From an uncultured bacterium (GTDB lineage: Bacteria; Cyanobacteriota; Vampirovibrionia; Gastranaerophilales; Gastranaerophilaceae), in contig CAQTPN010000033.1 of NCBI GenBank assembly GCA_948888345.1, positions 1-9,401 of the forward strand: a stretch of 9,401 nucleotides of DNA, written 5' to 3'. The position numbers and the translations under genes were made by a program. The first letter of the stretch is position 1. The number at the start of each line of letters is the position of its first letter. Below are positions 1 through 7,100 of this stretch, piece by piece. Below the pieces are notes generated by a model. It did no database searches. It saw only the letters and a program-made list of their open reading frames with translations, and was not told where the DNA came from.

Positions 1-23
1 AAAATTTACCAAATTGTGCAATG

Positions 24-45
24 TAATCTTTAAAAATTTAGATTA
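24..45. promoter_or_regulatory. Imperfect inverted repeat upstream of the first XRE gene
   Basis: TAATCT (24-29) and AGATTA (40-45) are exact reverse complements separated by a 10-bp AT-only spacer. The site lies 25-46 bp before the start codon of the XRE gene, where an autoregulatory operator would be expected. It is AT-rich and could occur by chance, so the assignment is weak. Confidence 0.25.
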
Positions 46-69
46 TTCTTTTAATAAGGGAAAATTGCT

Positions 70-393
70 ATGGGAAAATTGAAAAAATTAATTGGTGCAA
101 GAATAAAAGAAATAAGGACAAAAAGGGGTCTGACACAAGAGCAGCTCTCTGTTAAAACAAATATCGCGCTTTCTACTATCTGCCGTCTTGAAAACGGGGT
201 TAATATGCCGCGGGAAGAAAATCTTGAGGCATTATCGGAGGCACTTGAAGTTTCGATTGATTCATTTTTTAAATTTGAACATTATGAGGGAGACAGAAAT
301 TCCCGCATCATCAAGATTTTTGATATGATTAACAAACTTAACGATGAAGAAATTGTAATCGTTCAAAAGATTATTAACAGTTTTTTTGCTTAA
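70..393 (+). CDS. XRE-family HTH transcriptional regulator (107 aa)
   Basis: Probable cytoplasmic DNA-binding repressor. Residues about 7-66 form a standard XRE/Cro-CI helix-turn-helix: the RIKEIRTKRGLTQEQLS segment, then STICRLENG as recognition helix and turn, then the EALSEALEVSIDSFF helix. A C-terminal helical tail (about 75-106, IIKIFDMINKLNDEEIVIV) resembles the tail often seen in SinR-like regulators and probably mediates dimerisation; that role is inferred. The start at 70 has an AAGGG Shine-Dalgarno at 56-60. It is therefore the only one of the five XRE genes here with a visible ribosome binding site, and also the only one with this long tail. It is convergent with the 64-aa gene at 422-616, with a 28-bp gap and no obvious terminator. 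An imperfect inverted repeat, TAATCT...AGATTA at 24-45, lies upstream. The target is unknown. Confidence 0.9.
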   Translation: MGKLKKLIGARIKEIRTKRGLTQEQLSVKTNIALSTICRLENGVNMPREENLEALSEALEVSIDSFFKFEHYEGDRNSRIIKIFDMINKLNDEEIVIVQKIINSFFA

Positions 394-421
394 TTATGCT
401 ATAAATTTTCTGTTTATTGCG

Positions 422-616
422 TTATCTTGCTTCATTTTGAATTTCTAGGACAAGATTTGTTAAATTGTAAATATTTGTTGAGAGAATTTCAAGAATTACA
501 ATCGTATCTTTTTCTGTAAGGTACTTTTCTTTCAGAACATTTATTAAAACTTCCGCCCTTTCTATGTTTTCATAGCAGGCGGTTGTAAGATGCATTAATT
601 TTTTTGTATCTGGCAT
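422..616 (-). CDS. Small helical hypothetical protein (64 aa), divergent partner of XRE gene
   Basis: No family recognised. I place the start at 616 (MPDTKKLMHL) rather than the longer open frame up to 661, because AAGGAG at 622-627 lies 5 bp before this ATG, whereas the longer version has no ribosome binding site and would run across the palindrome at 634-650. The product is predicted all-alpha and soluble, with no signal peptide or membrane segment. Its leucine/isoleucine-rich helices (ERAEVLINVLKEKY, TIVILEILSTNIYNLTNLVL) suggest an amphipathic or coiled-coil helical hairpin, and it has one cysteine. It is divergent from the XRE gene at 684 with 67 bp between the starts. This resembles regulator/partner pairs, so it may be the controlled target or a protein partner of that regulator; this is inferred from position only. 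Confidence 0.7.
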   Translation of the reverse strand: MPDTKKLMHLTTACYENIERAEVLINVLKEKYLTEKDTIVILEILSTNIYNLTNLVLEIQNEAR

Positions 617-633
617 AAATTCTCCTTTTATAC

Positions 634-650
634 TAGAGCATTTTGCTCTA
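634..650. promoter_or_regulatory. Perfect 17-bp palindrome, candidate XRE operator
   Basis: TAGAGCATTTTGCTCTA has 7-bp arms, exactly complementary, around a 3-bp centre. It lies between two divergent genes (starts 616 and 684). Its centre (642) is 42 bp before the XRE start codon, the same distance as the palindrome at 8227-8243 from its XRE gene. The right arm overlaps the candidate -35 element, so binding would block that promoter. This is best read as an autoregulatory operator, which is inferred. Confidence 0.55.
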
Positions 651-671
651 ATTATGTTCAAATTTTATCAT
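643..671 (+). promoter_or_regulatory. Candidate promoter of the 75-aa XRE gene
   Basis: TTGCTC (643-648), a 17-bp spacer and TATCAT (666-671) fit a sigma-70-type promoter. The -10 element ends 12 bp before the ATG, so transcription would begin about 5-7 bases before the start codon and leave almost no leader. No Shine-Dalgarno is visible, which fits leaderless translation. The segment TATCATTAGAATT recurs in variant form at the same place upstream of two other XRE genes in this window. Confidence 0.5.
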
Positions 672-683
672 TAGAATTGAATT

Positions 684-911
684 ATGACAAGTTATTTTGA
701 TGAACTTACAGTAGTCTTAGCTAAAAATATAAAAAAATATAGAAAACAATCCGGTTACAACCAGATTAGTCTTGGTTTAAAGATTGGAAAAGGGTCTGAT
801 TATATTGCTCAAATTGAGAGGGGCTTTAGAACACCTACTTTAAGGAGCTTGTGCGATATTGCAAAAGTTCTTGGTGTTGAACCTTATGAGCTTTTAAAAT
901 TTGATGAGTAG
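684..911 (+). CDS. Small XRE-family HTH regulator (75 aa)
   Basis: A single XRE DNA-binding domain with almost nothing else. The helix-turn-helix is at about residues 26-47 (YNQISLGLKIG, then DYIAQIERG), followed by the stabilising helices TLRSLCDIAKVLGVEPYELLKF. It aligns without gaps from the first residue with the XRE proteins at 3659-3880 and 8277-8498 (shared R20, Y40, I41, I44, E45, G47, P51), so the three are paralogues. There is no Shine-Dalgarno before the ATG, and the promoter -10 is only 12 bp away, so the mRNA is probably leaderless. It is divergent from the 64-aa gene with a perfect palindrome between them, which suggests autoregulation plus control of that neighbour. There is no sensor domain and the inducer is unknown. 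Confidence 0.88.
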   Translation: MTSYFDELTVVLAKNIKKYRKQSGYNQISLGLKIGKGSDYIAQIERGFRTPTLRSLCDIAKVLGVEPYELLKFDE

Positions 912-938
912 ATTTTGTTTTTGGCGAGGATGATTTGC

Positions 939-1102
939 TGTCATTGCGAAGGAGGCTTTGGCCGACTGCGGCAATCTAGTAATTCTTTTGTTGGTTTCTC
1001 TGGATTGCTTCGCTGACGCTCGCAATGACAGGAGGGGGTATGGATTGCCGCGCTCCCGTTGGTCGCTCGCAATGACAGGGAAAAGAACTGCTCGCAATGA
1101 CA
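939..1102. repeat. Cluster of dispersed palindromic repeats, family A
   Basis: A full unit of 92 bp (939-1030) is bounded by TGTCATTGCGA and its exact complement TCGCAATGACA, with inner complementary parts GGCAATC and GGATTGC, so it can fold into a long hairpin. A half unit follows (1041-1077, GGATTGCCGCGCTCC through TCGCAATGACA), then a bare 11-bp end at 1092-1102. Copies of the same family occur at 7321-7407 and 7865-8000. Open frames across it on both strands encode the typical repeat-derived strings (SLRASAKQS, ARND, GLPRSRWSLAMT) and are not genes. Most of the 912-1340 gap consists of this cluster plus the terminator at 1272-1297. Confidence 0.85.
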
Positions 1103-1107
1103 AAGGG

Positions 1108-1224
1108 AAATGTAGTTTTTCAAAAAATGGAGATTTTTTGCACGTTATATTTCTTAATAAACATCCTCTAATGCTTGCAGAGGAAGGATTAGAGGCTAAA
1201 ATAAAAAAAGTTCAGGTGGGGTAA
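1108..1224 (+). pseudogene. Possible 3' remnant of a gene next to the repeat cluster
   Basis: Downstream of the last repeat end, an open frame without its own start encodes about 37 residues ending in LMLAEEGLEAKIKKVQVG before a TAA. Its composition (hydrophobic beta stretch HVIFLN, then a charged helix) looks more protein-like than the repeat-derived frame upstream. It may be the tail of a gene whose 5' part was replaced by repeats. There is no Shine-Dalgarno and no recognisable family, so chance is a serious alternative. Confidence 0.18.
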
Positions 1225-1271
1225 ATAGTATAGGTCTTTTTATTTTAAAATAGATTATAATAAATGTATAC

Positions 1272-1297
1272 AAAAAAAACGGGAAATGAAAATTTCC
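1272..1297 (-). terminator. Rho-independent terminator for the GHL10 gene
   Basis: Read on the minus strand, GGAAAT, a TTTC tetraloop and ATTTCC form a hairpin, followed after CG by eight T (1279-1272). It lies about 45 bp past the stop codon of the gene at 1341-3131. A second inverted repeat (1318-1330 with 1358-1370, TTTTGCGTGTTTA and its complement) spans the stop codon and may add a further stem to the 3' end. Confidence 0.75.
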
Positions 1298-1340
1298 GCA
1301 TTGCTGAATTAAACTCTTTTTGCGTGTTTATTTAATCTGT

Positions 1341-3131
1341 TTATTTGCAGGTTGATGTAAACACGCAAAACTTTAAGGCATCTTTATATTTATTATCAAG
1401 GTGTGCCCAATCAAAAAGAATTACACCGTTTGCTTTTAAGCCTCTTGAAACATTAATTTGTTTTAATAAATCTTCCGCCTCACCCTCCATAAAGCCTACA
1501 AAAAGCCCGGGGTAGACTGTTGTTCCGGAGGAGATTTTTGTTTTAATTTCTTTAAACATAATTTCAAAAAGAGCATCATCAGAAGTTAAAATCAAAGGCG
1601 TTATGGCATCAAGATAGTCGCCGTTTGTCCATTTTATCCAGTTTTGCTGTTTTGTTTCAAGAGCAGCTCTGTAATCAGGGAAAACAACGGCAGACAAAAT
1701 AACCTTGCCGCGGGCTGCTTTGCGCATTTTTGAAAGGTATACGGTAATTTTATTCTGGCGGTATTCATTCCATTTATACCAGTAATCATCTTTATATTTA
1801 ATATTAACGGGGTCTTTTCCGTATATTTTCTTAAATTCATCTCTGGCATAGCTTGTATAGCCCCAGTTTGAGGTTTCATAGCCTGCAGAAGTTGCCTTTT
1901 GAGAGCTTGGATATCTTATATAATCAAGATTTATCCCATCGGGGCCATAGTTTGCGATAATTTCTTTCACAACCAGCACCAGAAAATTATGTACTTCAGG
2001 GTTTGCAGGGTCTAAGAAATACCCGTTATGTTCAACAGGGTGAGATGCGTAACCTTCTTTTCCGGCGTTTAGTTTGTTTTTATTTCCCCAGTCGGGCCTT
2101 ATTGAAAGGATTGAATTCGGGTCATTTGAGGGGTGTTTATTTCCTACATAGAAAGATTCAAACCAGATATGAACTTTCATGTTTCTGGCGTGTGCTTCTG
2201 TTATATAGGCTTTTAGGGGGTCAAAACCTGTAAAAATCGGGTTTTGGTCCGTAAAATTGTAAGAGCGCATTGTTTTGCTCGGGAAAATTGTGTATCCATG
2301 GAAATACGTTTCAAGGAAAATTGTATTAATGCCTATAGACTGCATATTATCAAGCGTGCGCCTTACTTCCTGAATATTTTTTTCAACAGGGCGCACCCAT
2401 GTGCCTTTCAGCTCGTTTTCAATATAGGGAAGGGAATAATTTATTGCTATTCTTGACATTTCAATTGAGGATTTGGCATAATTAACTGCCATGTTGTCAT
2501 TTGCACGGTTTGATTTTCTTAAATCCTGCTTTGCGCGTTTTAGATAATATTTTGCTTTTTTTTCACCCGGGTTTTCCTGAATTTTTTTTGCATTATCAAG
2601 AAAATCTTCCGCTTCTTTTATTTTTTCTTTGGCGGAAAATCTCCAGCTTTCAGGAGTGGTATAGGCAGTGATTGTGTTTGTATTTTCATCTATTATAATA
2701 TTTGTTCCGATTTTAAGATTTGTTGTAATCCATTTTTTGGCACTGCCATGGCCTGAGATTACATATCCGTTTTTTGGAATTAAGCTGTTTGCGCCGGTAA
2801 GTTTTACTACTTTTCCGTTTTCGACAACTGCTTCTTTGCCGAATTCATTTGTACCTGTAGTTCTTCCGAAATTTTGTTTATAAACCACCAATTGCCCGGG
2901 GCCTCTGTATCCCGGGAAACCTGCACCTTGAGCGTTTATAACATTTGAAGGGTAAATTGCGTTAATTTTATAAGAAGATTTTGATATAACTCTTTCATTA
3001 TTTAATGTATTGCGGTTATCAACTTCCCATGTGCTTATCATGGGTGAACTTGCCGCAGAAGCTGTATTTTGTGCTTCTGAAACATTAAATAAAACGATTA
3101 GTAATAATATTAATGTAAAAACTCTCCTCAT
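1341..3131 (-). CDS. Secreted glycosyl hydrolase-like protein, GHL10/DUF187 family (596 aa)
   Basis: The domain order is visible. Residues 1-20 are a signal peptide (MRR, hydrophobic core, cleavage after SEA). Residues about 55-150 form a beta-rich region (INAIYPSNVINAQ ... PKNGYVISGHGSAKKW) resembling part of a phosphodiester-glycosidase (NAGPA-like) domain. Residues about 165-230 are a charged alpha-helical linker. Residues about 243-576 are the GHL10 barrel, starting at GTWVRP, with KVHIWFESF, a NGYFLDPANPEV segment and GPDGINLDYIRYP. D403 and E325 are candidate active-site acids by position in conserved motifs. E. coli DigH, a member of this family, cleaves denuded peptidoglycan glycan strands, so a cell-wall role outside the cytoplasmic membrane is plausible but unproven here. 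Two cysteines near the C-terminus (589, 595) could form a disulfide. AGAGG lies just before the ATG. The gene is divergent from 3237 and ends at its own terminator. Confidence 0.85.
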   Translation of the reverse strand: MRRVFTLILLLIVLFNVSEAQNTASAASSPMISTWEVDNRNTLNNERVISKSSYKINAIYPSNVINAQGAGFPGYRGPGQLVVYKQNFGRTTGTNEFGKEAVVENGKVVKLTGANSLIPKNGYVISGHGSAKKWITTNLKIGTNIIIDENTNTITAYTTPESWRFSAKEKIKEAEDFLDNAKKIQENPGEKKAKYYLKRAKQDLRKSNRANDNMAVNYAKSSIEMSRIAINYSLPYIENELKGTWVRPVEKNIQEVRRTLDNMQSIGINTIFLETYFHGYTIFPSKTMRSYNFTDQNPIFTGFDPLKAYITEAHARNMKVHIWFESFYVGNKHPSNDPNSILSIRPDWGNKNKLNAGKEGYASHPVEHNGYFLDPANPEVHNFLVLVVKEIIANYGPDGINLDYIRYPSSQKATSAGYETSNWGYTSYARDEFKKIYGKDPVNIKYKDDYWYKWNEYRQNKITVYLSKMRKAARGKVILSAVVFPDYRAALETKQQNWIKWTNGDYLDAITPLILTSDDALFEIMFKEIKTKISSGTTVYPGLFVGFMEGEAEDLLKQINVSRGLKANGVILFDWAHLDNKYKDALKFCVFTSTCK

Positions 3132-3187
3132 AACCTCTTTATTTTACATTAAAAAATAAAATATTAGCCATATTTAAAAAAATGTAA

Positions 3188-3193
3188 TATAAT
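3188..3193 (+). promoter_or_regulatory. Candidate -10 element for the DUF6812-like gene
   Basis: An exact TATAAT lies 44 bp before the ATG, inside the divergent intergenic region. TTAGCC at 3164-3169, 18 bp upstream, is only a weak -35 match. The surrounding DNA is very AT-rich, so chance occurrence is possible. Confidence 0.35.
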
Positions 3194-3236
3194 AATTTTA
3201 AGAATAAAATATGTATTACAGGAGAAAAACCCGCGT

Positions 3237-3584
3237 ATGGCAGGCAAACACCAAGATACAATACCTATAGAGGTTTGCATATTAACAAAAGAACATAATA
3301 TCAAGGGCACGGTTCATGTTTCAAAATATACAAATACTAACCGTGAATTGACAGACCTTTTAAATGATAAGGAAAAACGTTTTCTTGCTGTAACAAATGC
3401 TGAAATTATGGGCAAAGATGCCTCTGCTCCGAGGCGTTATGACTTTTTAGAAGTGCATGTTGATGCAATTGTTATAGTTCACCCTTCAAATCAGGTGTTA
3501 TTCAAGGAAACATCAAAGGCGCAGGAAGATATTATGCGCTTTAGAGAATTGAGGAATAAACTTTCTCAAACAAAACCGTTTTAG
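3237..3584 (+). CDS. DUF6812-like small cytoplasmic protein (115 aa)
   Basis: Function unknown. The pattern resembles DUF6812: an opening strand (IPIEVCILTKEHNIKGTVHV), an (R)xLTDLLN segment at about residues 36-42, a FLAVTNAEI strand, and a closing YDFLEVHVDAIVIVHP strand. Members of this type are short, mostly beta proteins without signal peptide or membrane segment. The family assignment is from memory of the motif pattern and is moderate at best. The C-terminal stretch after about residue 85 is charged and helical (EDIMRFRELRNKLSQ). A GGAG at 3221-3224 precedes the ATG by 12 bp, somewhat far but usable. The gene stands alone: it is divergent from the GHL10 gene (105 bp between starts) and is closed by a strong terminator at 3620-3648. 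Confidence 0.8.
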   Translation: MAGKHQDTIPIEVCILTKEHNIKGTVHVSKYTNTNRELTDLLNDKEKRFLAVTNAEIMGKDASAPRRYDFLEVHVDAIVIVHPSNQVLFKETSKAQEDIMRFRELRNKLSQTKPF

Positions 3585-3619
3585 ATTTAAGGCTTAAATG
3601 CCTTATAGTATACCAGATT

Positions 3620-3648
3620 GCAGGCTTTTAAAGCCTGCTTTTATTTTT
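3620..3648 (+). terminator. Strong Rho-independent terminator after the DUF6812-like gene
   Basis: GCAGGCTTT (3620-3628) pairs exactly with AAAGCCTGC (3630-3638), followed by TTTTATTTTT. A smaller stem (TAAGGC at 3588-3593 with GCCTTA at 3600-3605) lies just upstream, directly after the stop codon. The stem is palindromic, but the T tract exists only on the plus side, so it serves the plus-strand gene rather than the XRE gene converging from the right. Confidence 0.88.
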
Positions 3649-3658
3649 CAAGACTTTT

Positions 3659-3880
3659 TTAAGGGGTGAAAAAGTTTTCAATATTGATATTTAAAACATT
3701 TGATATTTTAAATAATGCCGGAATGCTTGGAATTGCAATCCCTCTTTCAATTTGAGAAATGTAAAGGTCATTTAAATCCGCTTGAATACCAAGGTCTTTT
3801 TGAGTGTAGCCTGTTTGTTTGCGATATTTTTTAACATTCTGACCGATAATTTTTCTTAATGAGTTTAAATCTCTTGCCAT
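3659..3880 (-). CDS. Small XRE-family HTH regulator (73 aa)
   Basis: A minimal XRE domain: NVKKYRKQTGYTQKDLG, then DLYISQIERG as recognition helix at about residues 38-47, then SIPALFKISNVLNINIENFF. It aligns gap-free with the XRE proteins at 684 and 8277 (R20, Y40, I41, IERG-type turn at 44-47, P51). No Shine-Dalgarno precedes the ATG. A TATTAT box sits 7-12 bp upstream of it, with TTTACT 18 bp further as a possible -35, which would put the transcript start at or very near the start codon. The palindrome at 3913-3929 lies just upstream of this promoter, so autorepression is likely. On the other side of the palindrome is the candidate small RNA rather than a protein gene. Confidence 0.86.
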   Translation of the reverse strand: MARDLNSLRKIIGQNVKKYRKQTGYTQKDLGIQADLNDLYISQIERGIAIPSIPALFKISNVLNINIENFFTP

Positions 3881-3912
3881 TTATTAATAATAAATCTTTC
3901 CTTTTGCATAAG

Positions 3913-3929
3913 TAAAGTTTAAAACTTCA
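3913..3929. promoter_or_regulatory. 17-bp near-perfect palindrome, candidate XRE operator
   Basis: TAAAGTTTAAAACTTCA has 7 of 8 complementary pairs around centre 3921, with an exact 13-bp core. The centre lies 41 bp upstream of the start codon of the minus-strand XRE gene, nearly the distance seen at the other XRE genes. The sequence differs from the other palindromes, consistent with a regulator of its own specificity. AT-richness makes chance palindromes more likely than at 634-650. Confidence 0.4.
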
Positions 3930-3954
3930 TATTTCCTTCATTTATATTAAAAAT

Positions 3955-3984
3955 TTGTTTTTGGGAAGGGAAATCTTGTATAAT
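3955..3984 (+). promoter_or_regulatory. Candidate promoter of the putative small RNA
   Basis: TTGTTT (3955-3960), an 18-bp spacer and a perfect TATAAT (3979-3984). It points into a hairpin-rich stretch that ends in a plus-strand terminator at 4152-4178, and no start codon with a usable reading frame follows. Confidence 0.4.
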
Positions 3985-3990
3985 AAAAAT

Positions 3991-4176
3991 TGAAAAGGCC
4001 AAAATTTTGGCTTTAATTGTGCATTTTATTATAAAATGCCTGTGATATGCGACTTTTATTAACCTTATAGTTTTATACGGTTAAAAAAAGAGGCGCATTA
4101 GGTTACAAAAACGCGCCTTTGAAAAGTTGTTCATCTAAAATTTTGTTTCAGCCCTGAAATTTTTCAGGGTTTTTAT
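3991..4176 (+). ncRNA. Candidate structured small RNA of about 185 nt
   Basis: This otherwise gene-free stretch contains four inverted repeats in a row: GCCAAAATTTTGGC (3998-4011), GCATTTTA/TAAAATGC (4021-4039), TTAACC/GGTTAA (4059-4084) and AGGCGC/GCGCCT (4091-4118). They are followed by a perfect 8-bp stem with a T tract (4152-4178). A promoter-like sequence precedes them. No protein frame longer than a few codons follows an ATG on the plus strand. The family is not recognised. The length is similar to 6S RNA, but I see no clear 6S rod-and-bubble fold. The alternative is that the hairpins simply form the 3' untranslated end of the large minus-strand gene. The RNA, if made, would be antisense to that 3' end. 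Confidence 0.35.
4083..4118 (-). terminator. Rho-independent terminator of the glycine-rich prepilin gene
   Basis: On the minus strand AGGCGC (4118-4113) and GCGCCT (4096-4091) form a GC-rich stem, followed after one C by seven T (4089-4083). It lies about 60-95 bp past the stop codon of the large gene. Confidence 0.65.
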
Positions 4177-4178
4177 TT
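4152..4178 (+). terminator. Plus-strand Rho-independent terminator abutting the prepilin stop codon
   Basis: CCCTGAAA (4152-4159) pairs exactly with TTTCAGGG (4162-4169), followed by TTTTTATTT. The T tract exists only in the plus direction, so some rightward transcript must end here. The only candidate is one starting in 3881-4150, which supports the small RNA. It may also protect the convergent prepilin mRNA from read-through. Confidence 0.75.
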
Positions 4179-7100
4179 AATCAAGTCTTGTACTTTTGTA
4201 TTCAAGGATTACAAAGCCATTTCCGCCTTTTCCGCCCGAGCCTTTAGTGTTGTTTAAAACAGCACCGCCTCCGCCGCCTCCGCCGAATATGCCGTCTCCG
4301 CCATCCGGTGAAGCTGCTGTTGATTTAGCGTTGCAAATGCTTTCATAAAGGGGTGAAGCAATTGCAGAGCCGCCGCATCCCGGGCGTACAGGGCCTATGG
4401 TGTTGTCGCTTCCGTCGTTTGCTTTAATATTCTGGCTGCAAACAGTGTTTCCTTCGGCATCTTTTACCTGAAGCATACAGGCAAGATATCCGCCCGTGCC
4501 GCCATAGTCGTCATTTGCTTTTTGCCCCAGTATTATATTTAGATTCCCCTGAACAAATTCTTTGTATAATTCGTTATAATTATCCGGCAATTTTATTTCG
4601 CCGCCGTGGGTATCTATTGCGCCGTTGTTTCCCTTTATACCGCCTCTTGCCTCAAGGGCTACCGTTTTTCCGCCGGATAGCAGGCTTACGGTTGTTTTCC
4701 CGCCGTTTCCGTTAGTACCTTGATTTGCTGCGCTGTAGCCTTCACCCGCTGTGGCATTTCCGCCAAGGCCTATTCTTATCTTCATTACTCTTTTTGAGGT
4801 GTCGCCGTCAAAGTTGGTTACAACTTTCTTTACAATCTCTCCTGCAGTACCTCCTGAACCGTTTGTTCCGCCCCATTCAATATATATGTAACCATTTGCA
4901 CCTTTACCGCCATATCCGGGTGAACCATTGTTTACGGCAACCCCGCCTCCGCCACCACCACCTGCTCCATAACTATTAGTTGGTGCATTAACTCCGTCTG
5001 ATTGCGACCCTGCTCCACTGCCGCCATTTAACTGTGTTCCATTCAGTTTAGATGAAGTGCCGCCTGCTCCTCCACCGCTGCCGTTAGATATGGTGCTGCC
5101 TTGAGAACCATTTTTGCCACCGTTTTTATAATCAATTTTTGTCCAATTTAGATATCTTGCAGAAGAATTGAAATTTGTTGTTTTTAAGCCCCCGCCATAT
5201 CCTCCGCTATTTGAAATGTATGTATCATCACTTTCGTACTTGCCGCCTTTTCCGCCTGAAACTGAATATGTAGTACCATTAATGATGATACTTGTCGCAT
5301 TTCCGTCTTTTCCGTTTGCGGCAGGCAGGGTCTGAATATCTCCGCCGCTTCCAATTTGTATATTTATTGTTTGTTTTGGAGTTACATCTATTTCTCCTAT
5401 CCAGATTTGACCTGCGCCCCCGCCCCCACCTCCATTTGCGGGTACGTTGCGCTGACATTTTATAGCAGGGTAATTATAATACAGTCGAAGTGCGCCATTT
5501 TTACCCGAGCCGCCGGTATGGCTGGGAGTAGTGTCGTAATCGCCCCCTTTACCGCCATTGCAGTAATTTGTTCCAAATATATTAGATACTGTGCCGCCAA
5601 TGCCGGAAGATGCACTATGTGCTGAAGAAACATGGACTGTTCCGCTTGTTCCGCTTACACCGCCATATCCGCTTCCGCCGCCGCCACCGCCTGCATCACA
5701 GCTCCCGCAGGCCTGATATTTTTGACCTGCTAAACCGTTATTTCCATTATTTATTCCAATAAGAGCCGAAAGTTTTGATGAGTAGCTGCCTCCTGTGCCT
5801 CCATTTAAAATTCCGCCACCCCCGCCACCCCCGCCAGCACCATAGCCGCCACCCCCGCCGCCACCCCCGCCGGTATTGCTATAACTTTTATTTCCGCCTC
5901 CTCCTCCACCTCCGCCAATTTGAAATAGTATCGTGCCACCTGTACCTGCAGCGGTTGAAATTGTGGTCGGACCACCTCCTCCTCCACCGCCACCGCAAGC
6001 ATTGGTATTATCGTTAGTGCGCCCGCCACCACCACCGCCTCCTCCCCAAACAGAACCGCGTCCGCCTCCACCTGCGGTTTTTCCGCTTTCAAATGTTCCT
6101 CCGCCCCCGCCCAAAGATAGTAATGTAGTTCCATTTCCAGAAAGACCGTTTTTTCCTGTGGTAGCTAATGCTCCACCCCCGCCATTGCCGCCGTATGTTC
6201 CCCCGCTCCCGCCACTGCCCGGAACAGCATCTGTTTTATTATAAGCACCAGCACCTCCCCCTCCACCGTTATATGTGCTTGCAAGACCGTTTTCATTTTG
6301 CCAGCTTCCGCCCCCCCCTCCGCCGGAACCTAGTTTTACATATATTGTAGAAACGTTTAACGGGATATTTATATCCTTTACATAACCGCCCGAACCACCG
6401 CCTCCACCTCCGTTGGCATCTCCGCCTCCGCCTCCGCCGCCTCCGCCGCAAGCCGTTACTTTAATAGAGCTTAAGTAACTGGTATTAGGAGAGTATGTTT
6501 TAGTGCTATCTACAGCAGAAATCCATTTGGTGGCACCTGATGCCGTGCAATTTGTATCAAGCTCAGGAACTATTTTAGAAAAACTTTCTTCATTATTTGT
6601 AACAAAATCTTTATATGTGTCTTCACCGTTTACAGTTACCCAAGTGTCTCCTCTTCCTCCGCTTGCACCGCCTCCGCCGGCACCTACCATGAATACTCTA
6701 AGCTTTGTAACGTTGTCAGGTATTGTAAAATTTTGTGAAGATGTAAATTCTTTATTGCCGTAAAGGGCATCTCCGCCCGCTCCACCGCCGCCCATCATTG
6801 TAATTCTTACCTGATTGGCATCTGTCGGGATAGTAAAATCAGTGTCTTTGCTGAATACGGAAATTACCGTGTCTTTGTCGTAGTCTGCAGCTTCGCTCAT
6901 TACTTTTATTTCCTGATTTGCCATTCTGCGGGTCATTACAGGGGCAAGGGCCGCCATAAGTAAAGAGGCTACTAATAAGGCCATAAGCATTTCTACTAGG
7001 GAGAAAGCTGCTTGTTTTCTTGGATTTTTAAGATTGATAATCCCGTCATGCTGAACCAGGTTCAGCATCTTGTTGATTATGGATTTTTTACACCGTTGTT

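Noticed and set aside
617..661. Longer start for the 64-aa protein
   Set aside because: The extra 15 residues read through the perfect palindrome and have no ribosome binding site, whereas AAGGAG sits 5 bp before the start at 616.
894..1224. Overlapping open frames on both strands across the first repeat cluster
   Set aside because: They encode the repeat-derived strings (SLRASAKQS, CHCE..RSNPE, ARND) that come from the palindromic repeats; no ribosome binding sites. Only the last 37 residues of the plus frame were kept, as a weak remnant.
1241..1252. Perfect palindrome TATTTTAAAATA
   Set aside because: It is composed only of A and T in AT-rich DNA, with no adjacent start codon; expected by chance.
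3991..4176. 6S RNA
   Set aside because: The length fits, but I cannot see the closed rod with a central bubble; it consists of separate local hairpins.
4515..6763. Several plus-strand open frames rich in Pro, Arg, His or Leu opposite the glycine-rich gene
   Set aside because: They are the complement of Gly codons (GGC/GGN gives GCC/CCN), lack Shine-Dalgarno sequences, and the minus-strand frame continues without interruption.
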